From: Bostrychus sinensis
Lineage: Eukaryota > Chordata > Actinopteri > Gobiiformes > Eleotridae
NCBI GenBank assembly: GCA_020698575.1
Contig: CM036239.1
Location: 14,713,263-14,777,262 of the forward strand
Direction: 5' to 3'
DNA length: 64,000 bases
Each line of letters starts with the position of its first letter. The stretch's first letter is position 1. The translations under genes were made by a program, and so were the position numbers. The notes under the pieces were generated by a model that was not told the origin of the DNA, made no database searches, and saw only the letters and a program-made list of their open reading frames with translations. Below, one piece after another: positions 36,826-48,124 of the stretch.

Positions 36826-37026
36826 GACCTGGTTTAGTCCTGGTTTAGTCTTGGTTTGGTCCTGGTTTAATCCTTGCTTAGGCCTGGTTTAGTTGTGGTT
36901 TAGTCTTGTCTTTTTCCTAAATAGGTCCTGGTTTAGAGTTTTTTTTCTGGTTTAGTCCTGGTTTAGGCCTGGTTTAGTGCTGGTTTAGCCCTGGTTTTGT
37001 CCTCGTTTAGACCTCATTTAGTTACA
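36826..37026 (+). repeat. CTGGTTTAGTCC short tandem array, left part
   Basis: Degenerate units of about 11-12 bp with the core TGGTTTAG repeat head to tail, interrupted by a 'tcttttttcctaaataggtcctggtttagag'-type longer block. The same units, in the same orientation and with the same longer block, continue at 40605-40950 on the far side of the transposon. Confidence 0.85.
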
Positions 37027-37239
37027 TACGGTGGCCCAGAGAGCTCAACAAAATACAAAAGCCGAAACCCACTTTTCAAAAAGAAACTGCCGCATGATAT
37101 TACAACAACATTAACCTGCACCGGAAATACACACACGACATTACAACAACAAATTTTCTGCTCCGGAAGCTCTGCATCCGGAAGCTGCTCATTTTCAGCG
37201 CGACTGTTTTGTTTTGGAGGACGGCATAATCACGCGAGC

Positions 37240-37378
37240 CAGCTTATAATTACGAGAAACTATCTCATAATTACGAGAAAATAAGTCGTAATTACCAGAT
37301 AGTTTTTCTTGTATTTACGAGATAGTTTTCTCGTAATTTTGAGAAACTATCGCGTAATTACGAGATAAAGATCAACGT
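37240..37378. repeat. Cluster of TCTCGTAATTACGAGA-type palindromes
   Basis: At least five degenerate copies of a 16-bp palindrome built on 'tcgtaattacga' occur in 140 bp, alternating with 'aaactat/atagttt'. The same motif recurs inside the hairpin at 37921-38037. These could be transposase-binding sub-terminal sites. Confidence 0.8.
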
Positions 37379-37392
37379 ACCCTTTAGGACAT

Positions 37393-37710
37393 TGAATGGC
37401 GCCCGTCACAGTAACCAGTATGAGACAAAGGTTTTTTAGCAATAGGACAGTAAATACATGGAATGCCCTGCCAGCCTCTGTTGTAACTGCTCTAAGTCTG
37501 AACAGCTTCAAATCACGACTTGATCAACTCTGGAAACACCACCCATGGTACTTTAACTGGGAAGATAACTCCTTTAGTTACCCCGAACCCAGTATGTCGC
37601 AAATCACAAACATTATGAAGTAAAGTTCAGCTCAAGATCTGGTCATAGAGGCCACAGGGCATGCGACCAGAAAGCACCTAAGTAACCTAAGTAAGTAAAT
37701 AAGTAAGTCA
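37393..37710 (+). mobile_element. 5'-truncated LINE fragment (reverse transcriptase C terminus)
   Basis: The reading frame at 37396-37623 has the C-terminal ORF2 signature of non-LTR elements, RFFSNRTVNTWNALPASVV followed by LNSFKSRLDQLW, then a stop. A short 3' UTR follows and ends in an 'aagtaagtaaataagtaag' tail. This is a classic dead-on-arrival insertion of the CR1/L2-like group, lying inside the larger transposon. The exact clade is not determined. Confidence 0.75.
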
Positions 37711-37920
37711 TCACAGCTTAAGTGGCCAGAGAGTTTTGCCCCACCCTCCAGGGGCCTCAGTAGGCTAATTGCGGTAATTATTCCTGTCAATTAATCAATT
37801 ATTTTGATATTTTTTATTTGGGCTTTATAACAATGAAGCTTGGACATTAAATGGCTATCCACTTATCATCCACTATCCACTTAGCATGCGGGAAACTACC
37901 AGCTAGCTTACTATAGAACC

Positions 37921-38037
37921 GCATAGTAGTCACCCCCCCCCAAAAAAAAAAAAAAAAAAAAAAAAACTATCTCGTAATTACGAGAAATGATCTCGTAATT
38001 ATGAGATTTTTTTTTTTTTTTTGGGTGACTACTATGC
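37921..38037. repeat. Foldback hairpin with 15-bp perfect arms
   Basis: GCATAGTAGTCACCC at 37921-37935 is exactly inverted at 38023-38037. The arms continue inward as C/A and T/G homopolymer runs and enclose two TCTCGTAATTACGAGA-like palindromes. The single strand could fold nearly end to end. Confidence 0.9.
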
Positions 38038-38723
38038 GCTTCCATACGTATCGACATATTTGAAAGTAAGTACTAAGTTTAATTAACAGCTAAAAATGTC
38101 ACAAAGTTATTATCATAAACAATTTATGTTTTACAAGGCCATATTATGTTATTGTATTGTAATCTATAGGCCTATTGTACGTACACCAGCCTTTTCGTGT
38201 TGGTGGCTGGTTTATTAGCGTTAGCATTAGCAGACACGGTTCATACATTAATTTCATATTTATTTACAGTCCGTTACACAACCTAGTTGGCTTATATACC
38301 TATATACATACATAGGCAGTTTAATTGTTTATTTTATTAACACAATAGATGATTAAAATAAATTACAGAAGCATCAGATTCTGTCATAAAATTAAAACCT
38401 AACGTTAATTTACGTTTTTTTTTTTTTTTTTTTGTGCCTTATGTTTTGTCCATTTTGTGGAGAGAAACTTTACCACATCCTGTCATTTTGTGGTTCCTGT
38501 GGCGGAGATGTTTTTTAAAGATTTATCAAGATGGAGGTAGGCTTACTGTGTGTACATTATAATGTAAATATATTTACTTTACCTAGCTTTTTATCCACAA
38601 CTTTGTAAAAAAAAAAAAAAAAACAACTACTGATTCATAATACTTCAATGCTTTCTTGACATTGTCTTTTTCTTGATGTGTAGGTTCTGAGGCTGAAACA
38701 TTGGCTGAACTTATAAGTATTAC

Positions 38724-40110
38724 ATGGACGGCCATAGCATGGAAATGATAGTAGAGTTGCTGGTGTATCAGCACAACTTTACTATAAGTGTCAGCACCTT
38801 AAAAAGAAGATTACTGGATGCAAACCTTTGCAGGAGAACAAACTACACCCCAATTGAAATTGTACGGATGGCTCTTTGTGAAGAACTTAAGGGATCAGGC
38901 AAACTCCTTGGTTACCGAGCCATGTGGCAGACCCTAAAGCAGAAGTATTCTTTTGAGGTCAGAAGATATGATGTGATGTGTGTAATGAGACAGCTAAATC
39001 CGACAGGAATTAGGGATCGCTCAAGATGTAGATTCGTCCGCAGAGCTCAGAGGTCTAAATGAAGTGTGGCACATTGATGGCTATGATAAATTGAAACCAT
39101 TTGGAATTGCAGTAAGTGGCTGTATTGATGGCTTCTCAAGACAAATAATGTGGCTCAAATGTGGAAAATCAAACAATGATCCTAAAGTCATTGCTCAGAA
39201 CTACATCAACTGTGTATCTGCGTATGGAATTTTCCCTTCACGCCTCCGGACAGATTGTGGCACAGAAAATGGGCTCATGGCGGCGCTTCACTCTTTCCTG
39301 AGATCACAACATACAGATGAGTTTGCAGGAGTAAAAAGCCACATGTATGGGACTTCAACATCCAATCAGCGCATTGAAAGCTGGTGGTCTTATTTTTGCA
39401 AACAGAGGTATTTCTCTCACCCTTTTTAAATGTTTGATTCAGGAGCACTATTAGGTTTATATTAGTGTGGCCCCAGCACCCATAAAATTATCCCAAGACC
39501 CCAAAAGTAAGACATAGGTCTAAACCAGGAATAGACTCGAGGTTGGTGTAAACCAGGACTTAACCAGGTAATTGTGTAAACCAAGATTAAACCAGGTCTC
39601 AGTCATTGCTATAAGCATAATTACCAGAACTACCAGTAAACCAGAACTAAACTGTATCTAAATCAGGACCAAACCAGGTATAAACCAAAATTATTATCTC
39701 ATAAACTGTATACAAGTTGTCCTCAGAATCCCCATTTTTAAAAAATTGGTCTTCTATAAACAGATCTTAGGGAAGACTGAATTTTAACATTCATCTGTTG
39801 CTGTTCATTTTAATTTTGTATTTGTTTATAATTGTGTTTGCATTGTCAATGTCTGCACTCTATATTCACAATATTGTTTTTTGTCACCAGGTCTCAATTT
39901 TGGATTGATCTGTTTGGAGACATGCGGGAGAGGCACTTGTTCAATGGCAGCTATGAACACGCTTGCTTGCTGCAATACTGCTTTCTGGATGTACTACAGG
40001 AAGAACTGGATCAGTTTAAGCATTACTGGAACACTCACACTATTCATTCTGTCCGACAGTCAAAATGCCCCTCAGGAAGACCAGAGGCAATGTACCATCT
40101 CCCTCACAGG
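38724..40110 (+). pseudogene. Integrase-core transposase with one frameshift and one intron
   Basis: Exon 1 runs from 38724 to 39406 and exon 2 from 39891 to about 40110. The donor CAGAG|GTATTT and acceptor TCACCAG|GTC join KQR to SQFW in frame. The N-terminal part resembles a helix-turn-helix (STLKRRLLDANLCRR). The DDE residues are visible as WHID, RTDCGTENG and NQRIESWW, with 40 residues between the second Asp and the Glu. A one-base frameshift near 39055, just before WHID, separates the N-terminal region from the catalytic core, so this copy is probably dead. The family is integrase-like (rve). The frame ends at a second possible donor (CACAG|GTAGG), so a further exon may be missing. Confidence 0.8.
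39525..39690 (-). repeat. CTGGTTTAG-type array in inverse orientation, in the transposase intron
   Basis: The plus strand shows repeated 'taaaccagg' units, i.e. the reverse complement of the units that flank the transposon. The copies are more degenerate than the flanking arrays. Confidence 0.7.
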
Positions 40111-40604
40111 TAGGTATTAGGTAATGTCTTACTAATATTATTATAATATTGTATGACAACAAACCACTTTGCCATTGCTTGTAAACACTTAAGTTTAAGG
40201 GGACCAGATCAAGCAAGAAGAATTTCAGAGATACTTAAAGGGCCCATATTATGGTGTTTTTTCTGTCTTTTAAATTAATTTAGGACACCTCTGGATCAGC
40301 TTCCTACATTTTGTTGGTCAGAAAATGCAATCATTTTTGAAAAAACCCTATTTGAAGAAACTGAACGGGACAGGGCTGTGAGGATGGAGAGGCGTGGTCA
40401 GGTGGGAGGGGTGTGGTCAGGTGGAAATGGCAGACATCTTCCGGTGCTACATGTTCCGGTGCAGAAATTTTGTTGTTGTAATGTCGTGTGGGCAATGTTG
40501 TTGTAATGTCGTGTAGGTAATGTTGTTGTAATGTCGTGCAGCAGTTTCTTTTTGTAAAGTGTGTTTCGGCTTTTGTATTTTGTTGAGCTCTCTGGGCCAC
40601 CGTA

Positions 40605-40950
40605 TTTAGTCCTGGTTTAGTCTTGTTTTAGTCTCGTCTTTTTGCTAAATAAGTCCTGGTTTAGAGTATTTTTTTCTGGTTTAGTCGGTTTAGCCCTGAT
40701 TTTGTCCTTGTTTAGAGCTGGTTTAGTCCTTGTTTAGTCCTAGTTTAGACCTGGTTTAGTTCTGGTTTAGCCCTGGTTTAGTTCTTGTTTAGTCCTTGAT
40801 TAGCCCTGGTTTTTCCTTGTTTAGTCTTTTTCATAAATAAGTCCTGGTTTAGAGTATTTTTTCCTGGTTTATTCCTGATTTAATCCTGGTTTAGTCCTGG
40901 TTTAGTCCTGATTTATACCTGGGTTAGTCCTGGTTTATGCCTAGGTCTGG
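40605..40950 (+). repeat. CTGGTTTAGTCC short tandem array, right part
   Basis: About 25 degenerate units of 11-12 bp, including two further copies of the longer 'taaataagtcctggtttagag' block. It is in the same orientation as the left part, as expected if the transposon landed within a pre-existing array. Confidence 0.85.
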
Positions 40951-42989
40951 GCCTCTGTAACCTCCATGGTGCATACGGCCATTTGTCCAATCAGGGTTGA
41001 AGACGTGGTGCTAAATATCAGTGACAATCTAATCTTATCTAAGATCCATCCTAACAGGCATGATGTCACCCATGATCAACCTATTGTGCTAGTTTAATCT
41101 AATTTTGGCACTCACAGGAAATCTCCATATTAAATAACATGGACACATGTACAAAGTGATTAATTAGCAGAGTCCATCCTGGCGCCAAAGTCTTGTGCAA
41201 ATCGTTTTTCTACATCGGTAAAGCACAGATTCCCCATTAAACCCACTGCTACTGTATTGTACAAAAGAGGTCAAACAGCTAAGCTCTCATACATGTGTGG
41301 TGCCATTCATATTCTTCCCAAAGCAATATTTAGTGTTATGGCCCCTGTTAACACCACGCAAACAGAAATAAAACAAAGGCATTTTTTAACCCCAGCACAA
41401 CATGAGTGTCTGACTAATGCTGTCTGACAAACTCGGTTTTAGAAAACAGTGGAGTGTCCTCCCACTCTCTCAGCTCAAGCCGCTATGCACTGTGGCCTGC
41501 AACAGGAAGCTTCAGCCTGATACAGGGACAATGCACAAAGGCAGAGCCGAGCCTCTTTCTTATCCAGGATATGCAGTAATAATTCTGTATCAATACATGT
41601 TGTGTAAGTACGTGAGTCATATTTTGATGGAGCGTTGCATATAATCTATGTAGGCCACTTCACAAATCTATAGATCTATGCTCTTTTTTTATTGAAGCCC
41701 AAAAAGGAAATATATCTGGTGACCTCTTACGCTGTTCAGTTTACAATAACTCAAACTGGTGTAAAAATAGGAATTTATGTAATGTATTTCAGTGAAAGTA
41801 AAATGACTATTCTCAACAATAGAATCAATATCCAGAGGGAATAGAAAAACCCAATGGCTCACTTCAAAATCCCATAAACTAAAACCAGCCAAACAAAGCA
41901 GATGACAGCCCTGCTCTGTGAAAAAAAATATGTTGAAGATATATAGTTTCATTTCCCATTGATCCTAGGATCTATATTTTGCTCAGATTGCTGGTTGCAT
42001 AAAATGTACTCATGTTGGTATTTGTGTTTTTCCTTATGTATAACCCATTTTATTGGAAGAAAAAAAGTTGAGATACTGTTACTTGCAGAACTCTTAAGCT
42101 ATGAGAATCAAAACATATATTTGTTGTGATGCATGAGTCAGACATTATAGACTAAAGCCAATTATCCACAAGGCACTGGCAGTGTAGGGTTAAGCTGGCA
42201 CACAAAGTTATTTATGACACAAAAACCATAATTATTCTCAAAATTAGCCAAACTTTCTTGGCTAAACACTTTTGAGATGATAAAAAAATATTAGGCAAGC
42301 AGCAGCAATTTGGTAGCTGCTGTCTTGTGCCCTATGTCTCCACTTAGTAATGCATGTTTAAAACTATGCAAAAAGCTCCAGGACAAGTACAATTTTGTGT
42401 CTTTCTGTCTTTGTGTGTGTCTTTGGTAATCCACTGTCACTGCATATAGTCTGATGTAAAATATGTGTGTAGAACAAACACCAGTTATTGTTTAAAGCTC
42501 AGACAAGCTTAATTGATAATTTGAGGTGAAGTGAGCCGTCTTTGTGGCCCACATGAGAGTTTATCAGTAGTTTCATTTTGATTTAAAGCTGGTGTAACAA
42601 AAACACATTCAAGTGAGCACAAGCACATGGGAGCAGGCCTGAACACACAGGCGTTATGTCACTGTGTCTCCCATTAGCAGCTAATTAGGACATGTGCGCT
42701 CTCCTTGGGGTAGGTGTTCTACTTAACCGCCTTTCAAGGGGCTACTGGTCTCACATAAATCTCTCTCTCCTCTGGGGAAGACTGATATCGATCGGCTTTT
42801 CTCATGACATCCACCTCACTGTAAGAGACGAACACGACTGCTATGTGGTTTGGGTCACTCTGAAGAGGTGAGTAATCATAACATCTAAAAAAGGGAGAGG
42901 TGACTTTTTACTTCACAAGAAAAGAAAATGAGAAAAGAAAAATTTAAGAAATGTTGATCCAGTGACACCTGACTATATAAAGTTTGTTG
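40951..42989. other. Intergenic, no gene; one compact non-repetitive block
   Basis: No coding exon is supported. The block at about 42640-42800 is more GC-balanced than the surroundings and non-repetitive, with 'cagctaattagga', and may be a conserved non-coding element. Everything else is AT-rich and unremarkable. Confidence 0.35.
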
Positions 42990-43300
42990 TTCTTGCCTCC
43001 CAGCAATGAGATCATGGGTTCAATCCTCTGACCAGCCAGAGAACTCTCTGGGTGGAGTGTTACTGTGGGTTCTCTCGAGCTTCCTCCCACCATCCCAAGA
43101 CATACATGTGTTAGGAGAATTGGTGACTCTAAATTGCCCCTATGTGTGAATGTGAAAGTGAATGGTTGTCTGTCTGTGTTTGTGTCAGCCCTGCAACAAA
43201 CTAATCCCTGTCCAGGGTGTACCTCACCTGAGGCCCAAAGTTATGGCTCCAGTCACCAGCGACCCCTAATGGGAAGAAGCAGAAGATGATGAATGATTAA
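42990..43300 (+). mobile_element. SINE-like dispersed repeat, second copy
   Basis: It shares with 25650-25915 the box-B-like 'catgggttcaatcctc', the 'cttcctcccaccatcc' motif and 'gaattggtgactctaaattgcccc'. It ends near 'gcgacccctaatgggaagaagcagaagatg', the usual end of this widespread teleost repeat. Confidence 0.7.
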
Positions 43301-44859
43301 ATTACATTTTAATTAATATGATACGTTAAGTAAAATAATGATTTGAGGAGAACGTGGCTGACAAAAGTGGCTCCTTTGTAGTTAAGCAGCTGCTTATATT
43401 AAAGCTTTGTGTTTTCCTGTAAAGTAAAGTACAAAGAACATTTGTACATTCAGTGATAAGGGACGCATTGCATTAAGCCTCTGGAAACCCAGAGTTTAAG
43501 AGAACTATATCTCTTCGGGGGATTACTTTTATACACAATAGAATGCATCAAACTATAGACAGGTGTATAAAAATAGTGTACTGCAGACAAGCACTAATGC
43601 TCTCACTTCTAGTCAAATCTGTCTAATTCAGAAAGGCTATATGCATTACTCATAATAACTGTCAAACTTTTTGTCATGGTCTGCGTCAGTTCTCTGCTTC
43701 TCCTTGTGTTTCTGTCTCTCCCTCTCTTGTGTGTCTGTGTTTGTTGCCTCCTACCTGGGCATGGCTACTCCTGGCTGCAGAGCACAGACCTGGCAGCAAT
43801 CTGTAAGTAAAAATTAATGTAAATGCACTATACTATATTTGACTAAAACATAAATCTTGAGGCAATTAGTATAACCTGCAACCCTGCTGTCACAGAAAGA
43901 CCCTGAGGTACAGACAGAATTTAGAGAGAATAATAGCTCACAGAGTTATTACTATTTGTCGGAGATAAACATTCAGGGATTGATGACTTCATATGACTGT
44001 GAATGTCTCTCCTCATGGATGTGACTGTGGAGGATAAACTGGAGAATGTACATTAATATTAAACACATCTTATTAACTTCTGCTGCAACCTCATGCTGTC
44101 AGAGTCCTACACCGCCTCACTGTCTCTTGTCACATTGCATCTTCCTCTAGCTCTTCATGAGACAGTATTAATGAAAGTGATGACTGCAGGAGTGGGCCTG
44201 ACAGTGATTTAAAGCATTAATACCCAGAAACTACTCCATAAAAACTTGCGGTGGATAAGTTTAATTGCTGACCTAAATACGATACATCTGTCTGGCGGGG
44301 GGTCAGCAGTGCAACTCTGGAGAGCTTTTTATAGTCAGGAATTTATTTTATAGACTTCAGATGGATGGAGAAAGAAAAGGGGACCAAATATGTGGACCCC
44401 TCTGAATAAATGACAATGTGGACATGCAGTACGCTAAGGGTTCACCAACTGCAGTCACACCATCAAGGCTTGAATTTCTGCATTCATGATTTACCAGTAG
44501 TTGTATTTTGATTTCACCTCCAATCAAAATACTGGAAACAAGTCATATGATGGAGATGCCCCTGGATGACAGAGAGGCAAAAGTTACGGCCTGCAATGAA
44601 AAGATTAATTCTTTTCAATCCCTGGGTAAGCCTATAGAATATTAGACACTCCCTTGAACATGGTGTAAAATGTCCAAAAGAACATTTTTCTTTGTTAAAA
44701 AAATGCACAGTTTAATCCTAAGAAGAATAGAGGTGTGTATGTGGGAAGACAACTTTTCACTATGAGTGGAAAGGTAAGCAAGCCATCTACATAAATTCTA
44801 TCAGTAAATGAATACATACTGTACAATCAAAGGTTCATATTGTTATAATATCTATAATA
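43301..44859. other. Intergenic, possible conserved non-coding block
   Basis: No coding exon is seen. The block 43980-44230 is non-repetitive, contains several 'attaa/taat' homeodomain-type cores and is less AT-skewed than its flanks. A regulatory role is only a guess. Confidence 0.3.
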
Positions 44860-45125
44860 TACACTAACAAAAATATTCACTCACTCACCCAAATAACTGA
44901 ATTCAGGTGTTCCAATCACTTCCATGGCCACAGGTATATAAAATCACCTAGGCAGCAGCTTTGTGGTAAACTTTGTGGAAAAGTTTGGAGATGGCCACTT
45001 CCTGCTCCAACATGACACATGCAACATGTGCACCAGTACACAAAGCATGGTCCATAAAGAGACGGATGAGGGGATGTCAATTAAGTTCATATATATTCTT
45101 CATACATATTCGGAAATATAGTGTA
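44860..45125. mobile_element. Short Tc1-derived MITE
   Basis: It is 266 bp bounded by TACACTAACAAAAATATTCA and the inverted end 'attcggaaatatagtgta', belonging to the same Tc1 family as 34620-35087 and 17488-17882. It keeps sub-terminal text such as 'ggtgttccaatcacttccat' and 'catggtccataaagagacgg' but has lost the transposase core. Confidence 0.8.
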
Positions 45126-46346
45126 TCTTCTATAGAATTGCGAATACTCTTGTGGCTTATTAACTTATTGAATGTGGTGTAAAATGCACACAAGGCAAGA
45201 CAGTTTTCTTTTTTTTTTTTTATAAAAGCACAGCTGTAATCCATGCTAATATAAAGAGTGTGTGTAGACAGAGTGAGCACTCCAATGTTTTAGATGGATT
45301 TTCACTTTGAGAACTGATTTTTGTGGAAATTCTAGGTAGAAAGCTTACAATAGATTCTATAAGTAATTCATTGTACACTCCAATTGAAAGAGCACATTAG
45401 TAAAATATCTGTTATATAATTTGCTAATACATACTGTAGTGGCTTAAGTGAGCTTTTCATGTTTTCACTTATACTAAAAGTACAGGCTGTTATTGGCCTC
45501 TTGTCTGGCTGTGTCTCTGTGGGAGTTGCACAAGTACATCATTTACATACTCCTTCTGACTGGGCAGCGTCCTGCGACACGTAAACCACAGTTCAGAACA
45601 AATTATTACACTAAGCTGTTTTGTTAGTGATGTAGTTCTCTTTCATTTTAGAGAACCGTACACTTTCCATTTAAAACAACATTTTCTGAACACAAACAAG
45701 GACATTTTTTTCATGATGAAACATTTGTTACTGACCTGAGTCCTGGCGCTTCACTCTGTTTTTTAGACGCTCAGATGACAATTTGGTATTGAATTTTACG
45801 ACAATGTATTAAATAGAATTGGAGAGTAGCCATCTTTCCCAGCCGACTATTTGAATGACACATGGGACAACATGCACAACTCGGAAAAAAAAACCTTTGT
45901 GGAGACATAATGCTGCTGTGCTGCCGAAACAGATGGGGACAGAATGAAAAGGCACAGGAAAGTCCATATTTTCTTGGTCCCTACATTTATTTCCCTCTTT
46001 TCTTCAGAAGCACGGAGGGCCAGTGAAAGCACAATAGGCTTTTCCTCTGCACATGTTGATATCAAATGGCTCCCCCCACATCTCTGGCCTGTCATGTATC
46101 TACTCTAGGGCCACAGAAAAGTCATGAATAAATGGAGCAGATGTGATGTGTTTCAGTGGGGCGCCTGCTTGGGAAAAAGGTTCCCCAACAAGATGTAAAA
46201 CCTAGACAAGCTGGCAGACATGGCTTGCTTCATTTGTTAGATGATACTTATTTAAAGTAATCCTTTACACAGTAGCTAAACAGAACATTAACTAAGCAGG
46301 TTATGTATTTTTATGTGTAGGTTGGCTATTTGTTTAATGGCAGCTG
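45126..46346. other. Intergenic, no gene
   Basis: No coding exon is visible. The stretch 45840-46190 is GC-balanced and non-repetitive and could be conserved. The rest is AT-rich. Confidence 0.3.
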
Positions 46347-46625
46347 TTTTTTTTTTTTTTTTTTTTTTTTTTTGACCTTTATTTAACCAGGAAAGTCCCA
46401 CTGAGATTCAGAATCTCTTTTGCAGGGGAGTCCTGGCCCCATGGGGGACCTATTGTACATGTTTTTAGTGGTAGGGGGAACCGGAGCACCCGGAGGAAAC
46501 CTACGCAGACACGGGGAGAACATGCAAACTCCACACAGAAACGCCCCACCCAGTCCAGGAATCGAACCCGGGACCTTCTTGCTGTGAGGCAGGGGTGCTA
46601 GCCACTATGCCACCGTGCCGCCCCC
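46347..46625 (-). mobile_element. tRNA-like SINE with poly(A) tail
   Basis: Read on the minus strand it starts 'GGCACGGTGGCATAGTGGCT' and carries a Pol III box-B-like GGTTCGATTCC. It then has the widespread fish body with 'gtttgcatgttctccccgtg' and ends in a 27-base A tract (46347-46373, T on the plus strand). Intact ends and the A tail point to a retroposed copy on the minus strand. Confidence 0.8.
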
Positions 46626-47660
46626 ATATTGTTCATATTGGGTGAGCAAGCTAAAAAAGGGCATCATTCAAAGGTTCACACATTTGGGACTTTTATTTGT
46701 GCTTTATCATACAAGAGCTCCACATAATGCCAAGCCAGTCCTGGTCCCTACCCCACAGTTTACCTCTGCCACAACATCGGCCATTCAGAACCAGTCTTCG
46801 TACTCAAGTATCTGCAAAGATTACACTGACTTTGACTTGTGGCCCCCTGTGGCTGAATTTCATATGTGCACTGTAATGTTCTAATGACACCTGACGTACA
46901 TCCCGTTATTTATTCACCCAAAATATATGTGTATAAAAAATAGCCCTTTGCTCAAGTGGTTGCAAACTGTAACTGTTAATCACAAGAGGTTGTCATTTTT
47001 GTGGGAATTTGAAGATGATGGTGCCATCACAATTATACATTTTATACCATTTTAGACAATCTTTCACAATATTAAACAGAATTTAAAAGAGTAAAATATA
47101 ACTTACAGATAAAAAGAACTATTAAGAAGCAAAAGCTATTAAGCTAAACTAGATGGTTTCTAACCCATCCACAGCCCACCACTCACTGCAGATGTAATCT
47201 GAACACACCCACGCCCAGACCCACGTCAGCACACTTCTCATGATCTTTTCTTCCATGTTTTGTGTGGCTCTATCCATCAGTCACTTATTGATCTGAACCC
47301 TTGCTTTCTTCCTTTCCCCTTGCCCTGCAGCCTCAGGCATGGCACCAGCCTCCAGACCGTGCAGACATTGTGTGACCCCTTCTTTCAAGCGCTGCGGCCT
47401 CGATAGTGTGAAGCTTCCGGTAACTCCAACATTCACCAAGTCTATGCATAGAGGTAATAATAACACAGTGGTAGTAACAAGAGACTGAACTTTTTCATTA
47501 AGATTATTGCGGTTCACACTCATGCTCAGGTTAATGTTATAAACAAACACACACTGTTGGGGACCTTGACTCGTATTTAACAGGATCTCCTTTATTTACC
47601 TTTTATAATACTTTTTAATAATACTTTTTATATCATAATATATACATATACCTTAAGATT
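46626..47660. other. Intergenic, nothing recognised
   Basis: No supported gene, RNA or repeat. Only short spurious reading frames are present. Confidence 0.35.
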
Positions 47661-47667
47661 ATATAAA

Positions 47668-47945
47668 TTAAACTAGAAGCACTCGAAGAGCACAGACCCC
47701 CGCCAAACCACATGGTCACTCACCTGAGAAAAACCCCTAAAGGCCCAGATCTGGCTCAATAGGTATTTGTTGATTTAGATGCTGTAATAGCAAAATCACC
47801 CCATCTCCCAATAGTAAAGCATCCTTTAAAAAGATTCCTGGATCCAGATGATAATCCGGATGACCCCCAAAATGTAATCACTTGTTCCTTTTTCCATTTC
47901 TGACATTTCCTGAAAATTTAGGTAAAAAACAAATATGCATAACTA
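47668..47945. mobile_element. Common teleost dispersed repeat fragment
   Basis: It contains the recognisable blocks 'actagaagcactcgaagagc', 'acagacccccgccaaacc' and 'tttctgacatttcctgaaaa', which together mark a repeat found very widely in fish genomes. The superfamily is not certain. Confidence 0.55.
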
Positions 47946-48124
47946 AATAAAAGCAGTAACAATTTATAGCTATTTTGAAGGCTTCATAGCAATAGATGTT
48001 CCCTGACTTTTTTCCTGCTTGGTGTTGAGGGAACAAGCCTCCAACATTAGTACTGCTGCAAATTTTTTCTCTAGAAACAACACAAAATAAGTTCTGAACT
48101 ACTTTATTTTGAAAATTAAACCCT

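Larger units (their letters stand above)
37029..40602 (+). mobile_element. DNA transposon with ~160-bp inverted repeats and integrase-like transposase
   Basis: The left end (37029-37188) and the right end (40430-40602) are long imperfect inverted repeats starting CGGTGGCCCAGAGAGCTCAA. Both contain short direct repeats of 'cgacattacaacaaca'. TA flanks both ends (37027-37028 and 40603-40604), consistent with a 2-bp target duplication. Inside are a LINE fragment, palindromic TCTCGTAATTACGAGA motifs, a foldback hairpin and a transposase gene of IS3-like integrase type. The architecture suggests the eukaryotic IS3EU-type group. That name is from memory and should be checked. Confidence 0.8.

Noticed and set aside
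36826..37026. CRISPR-like array from repeated CTGGTTTAG units
   Set aside because: Units are 11-12 bp, degenerate and without unique spacers. The genome is a vertebrate and this is a simple tandem repeat.
38583..38774. Minus-strand 63-codon frame overlapping the transposase start
   Set aside because: It lies antisense to the transposase N terminus, includes a poly(T)-derived run, and has no support.
46540..46625. tRNA gene suggested by a GGTTCGATTCC box B
   Set aside because: No cloverleaf can be completed. The sequence continues into a known SINE-type body with a poly(A) tail.
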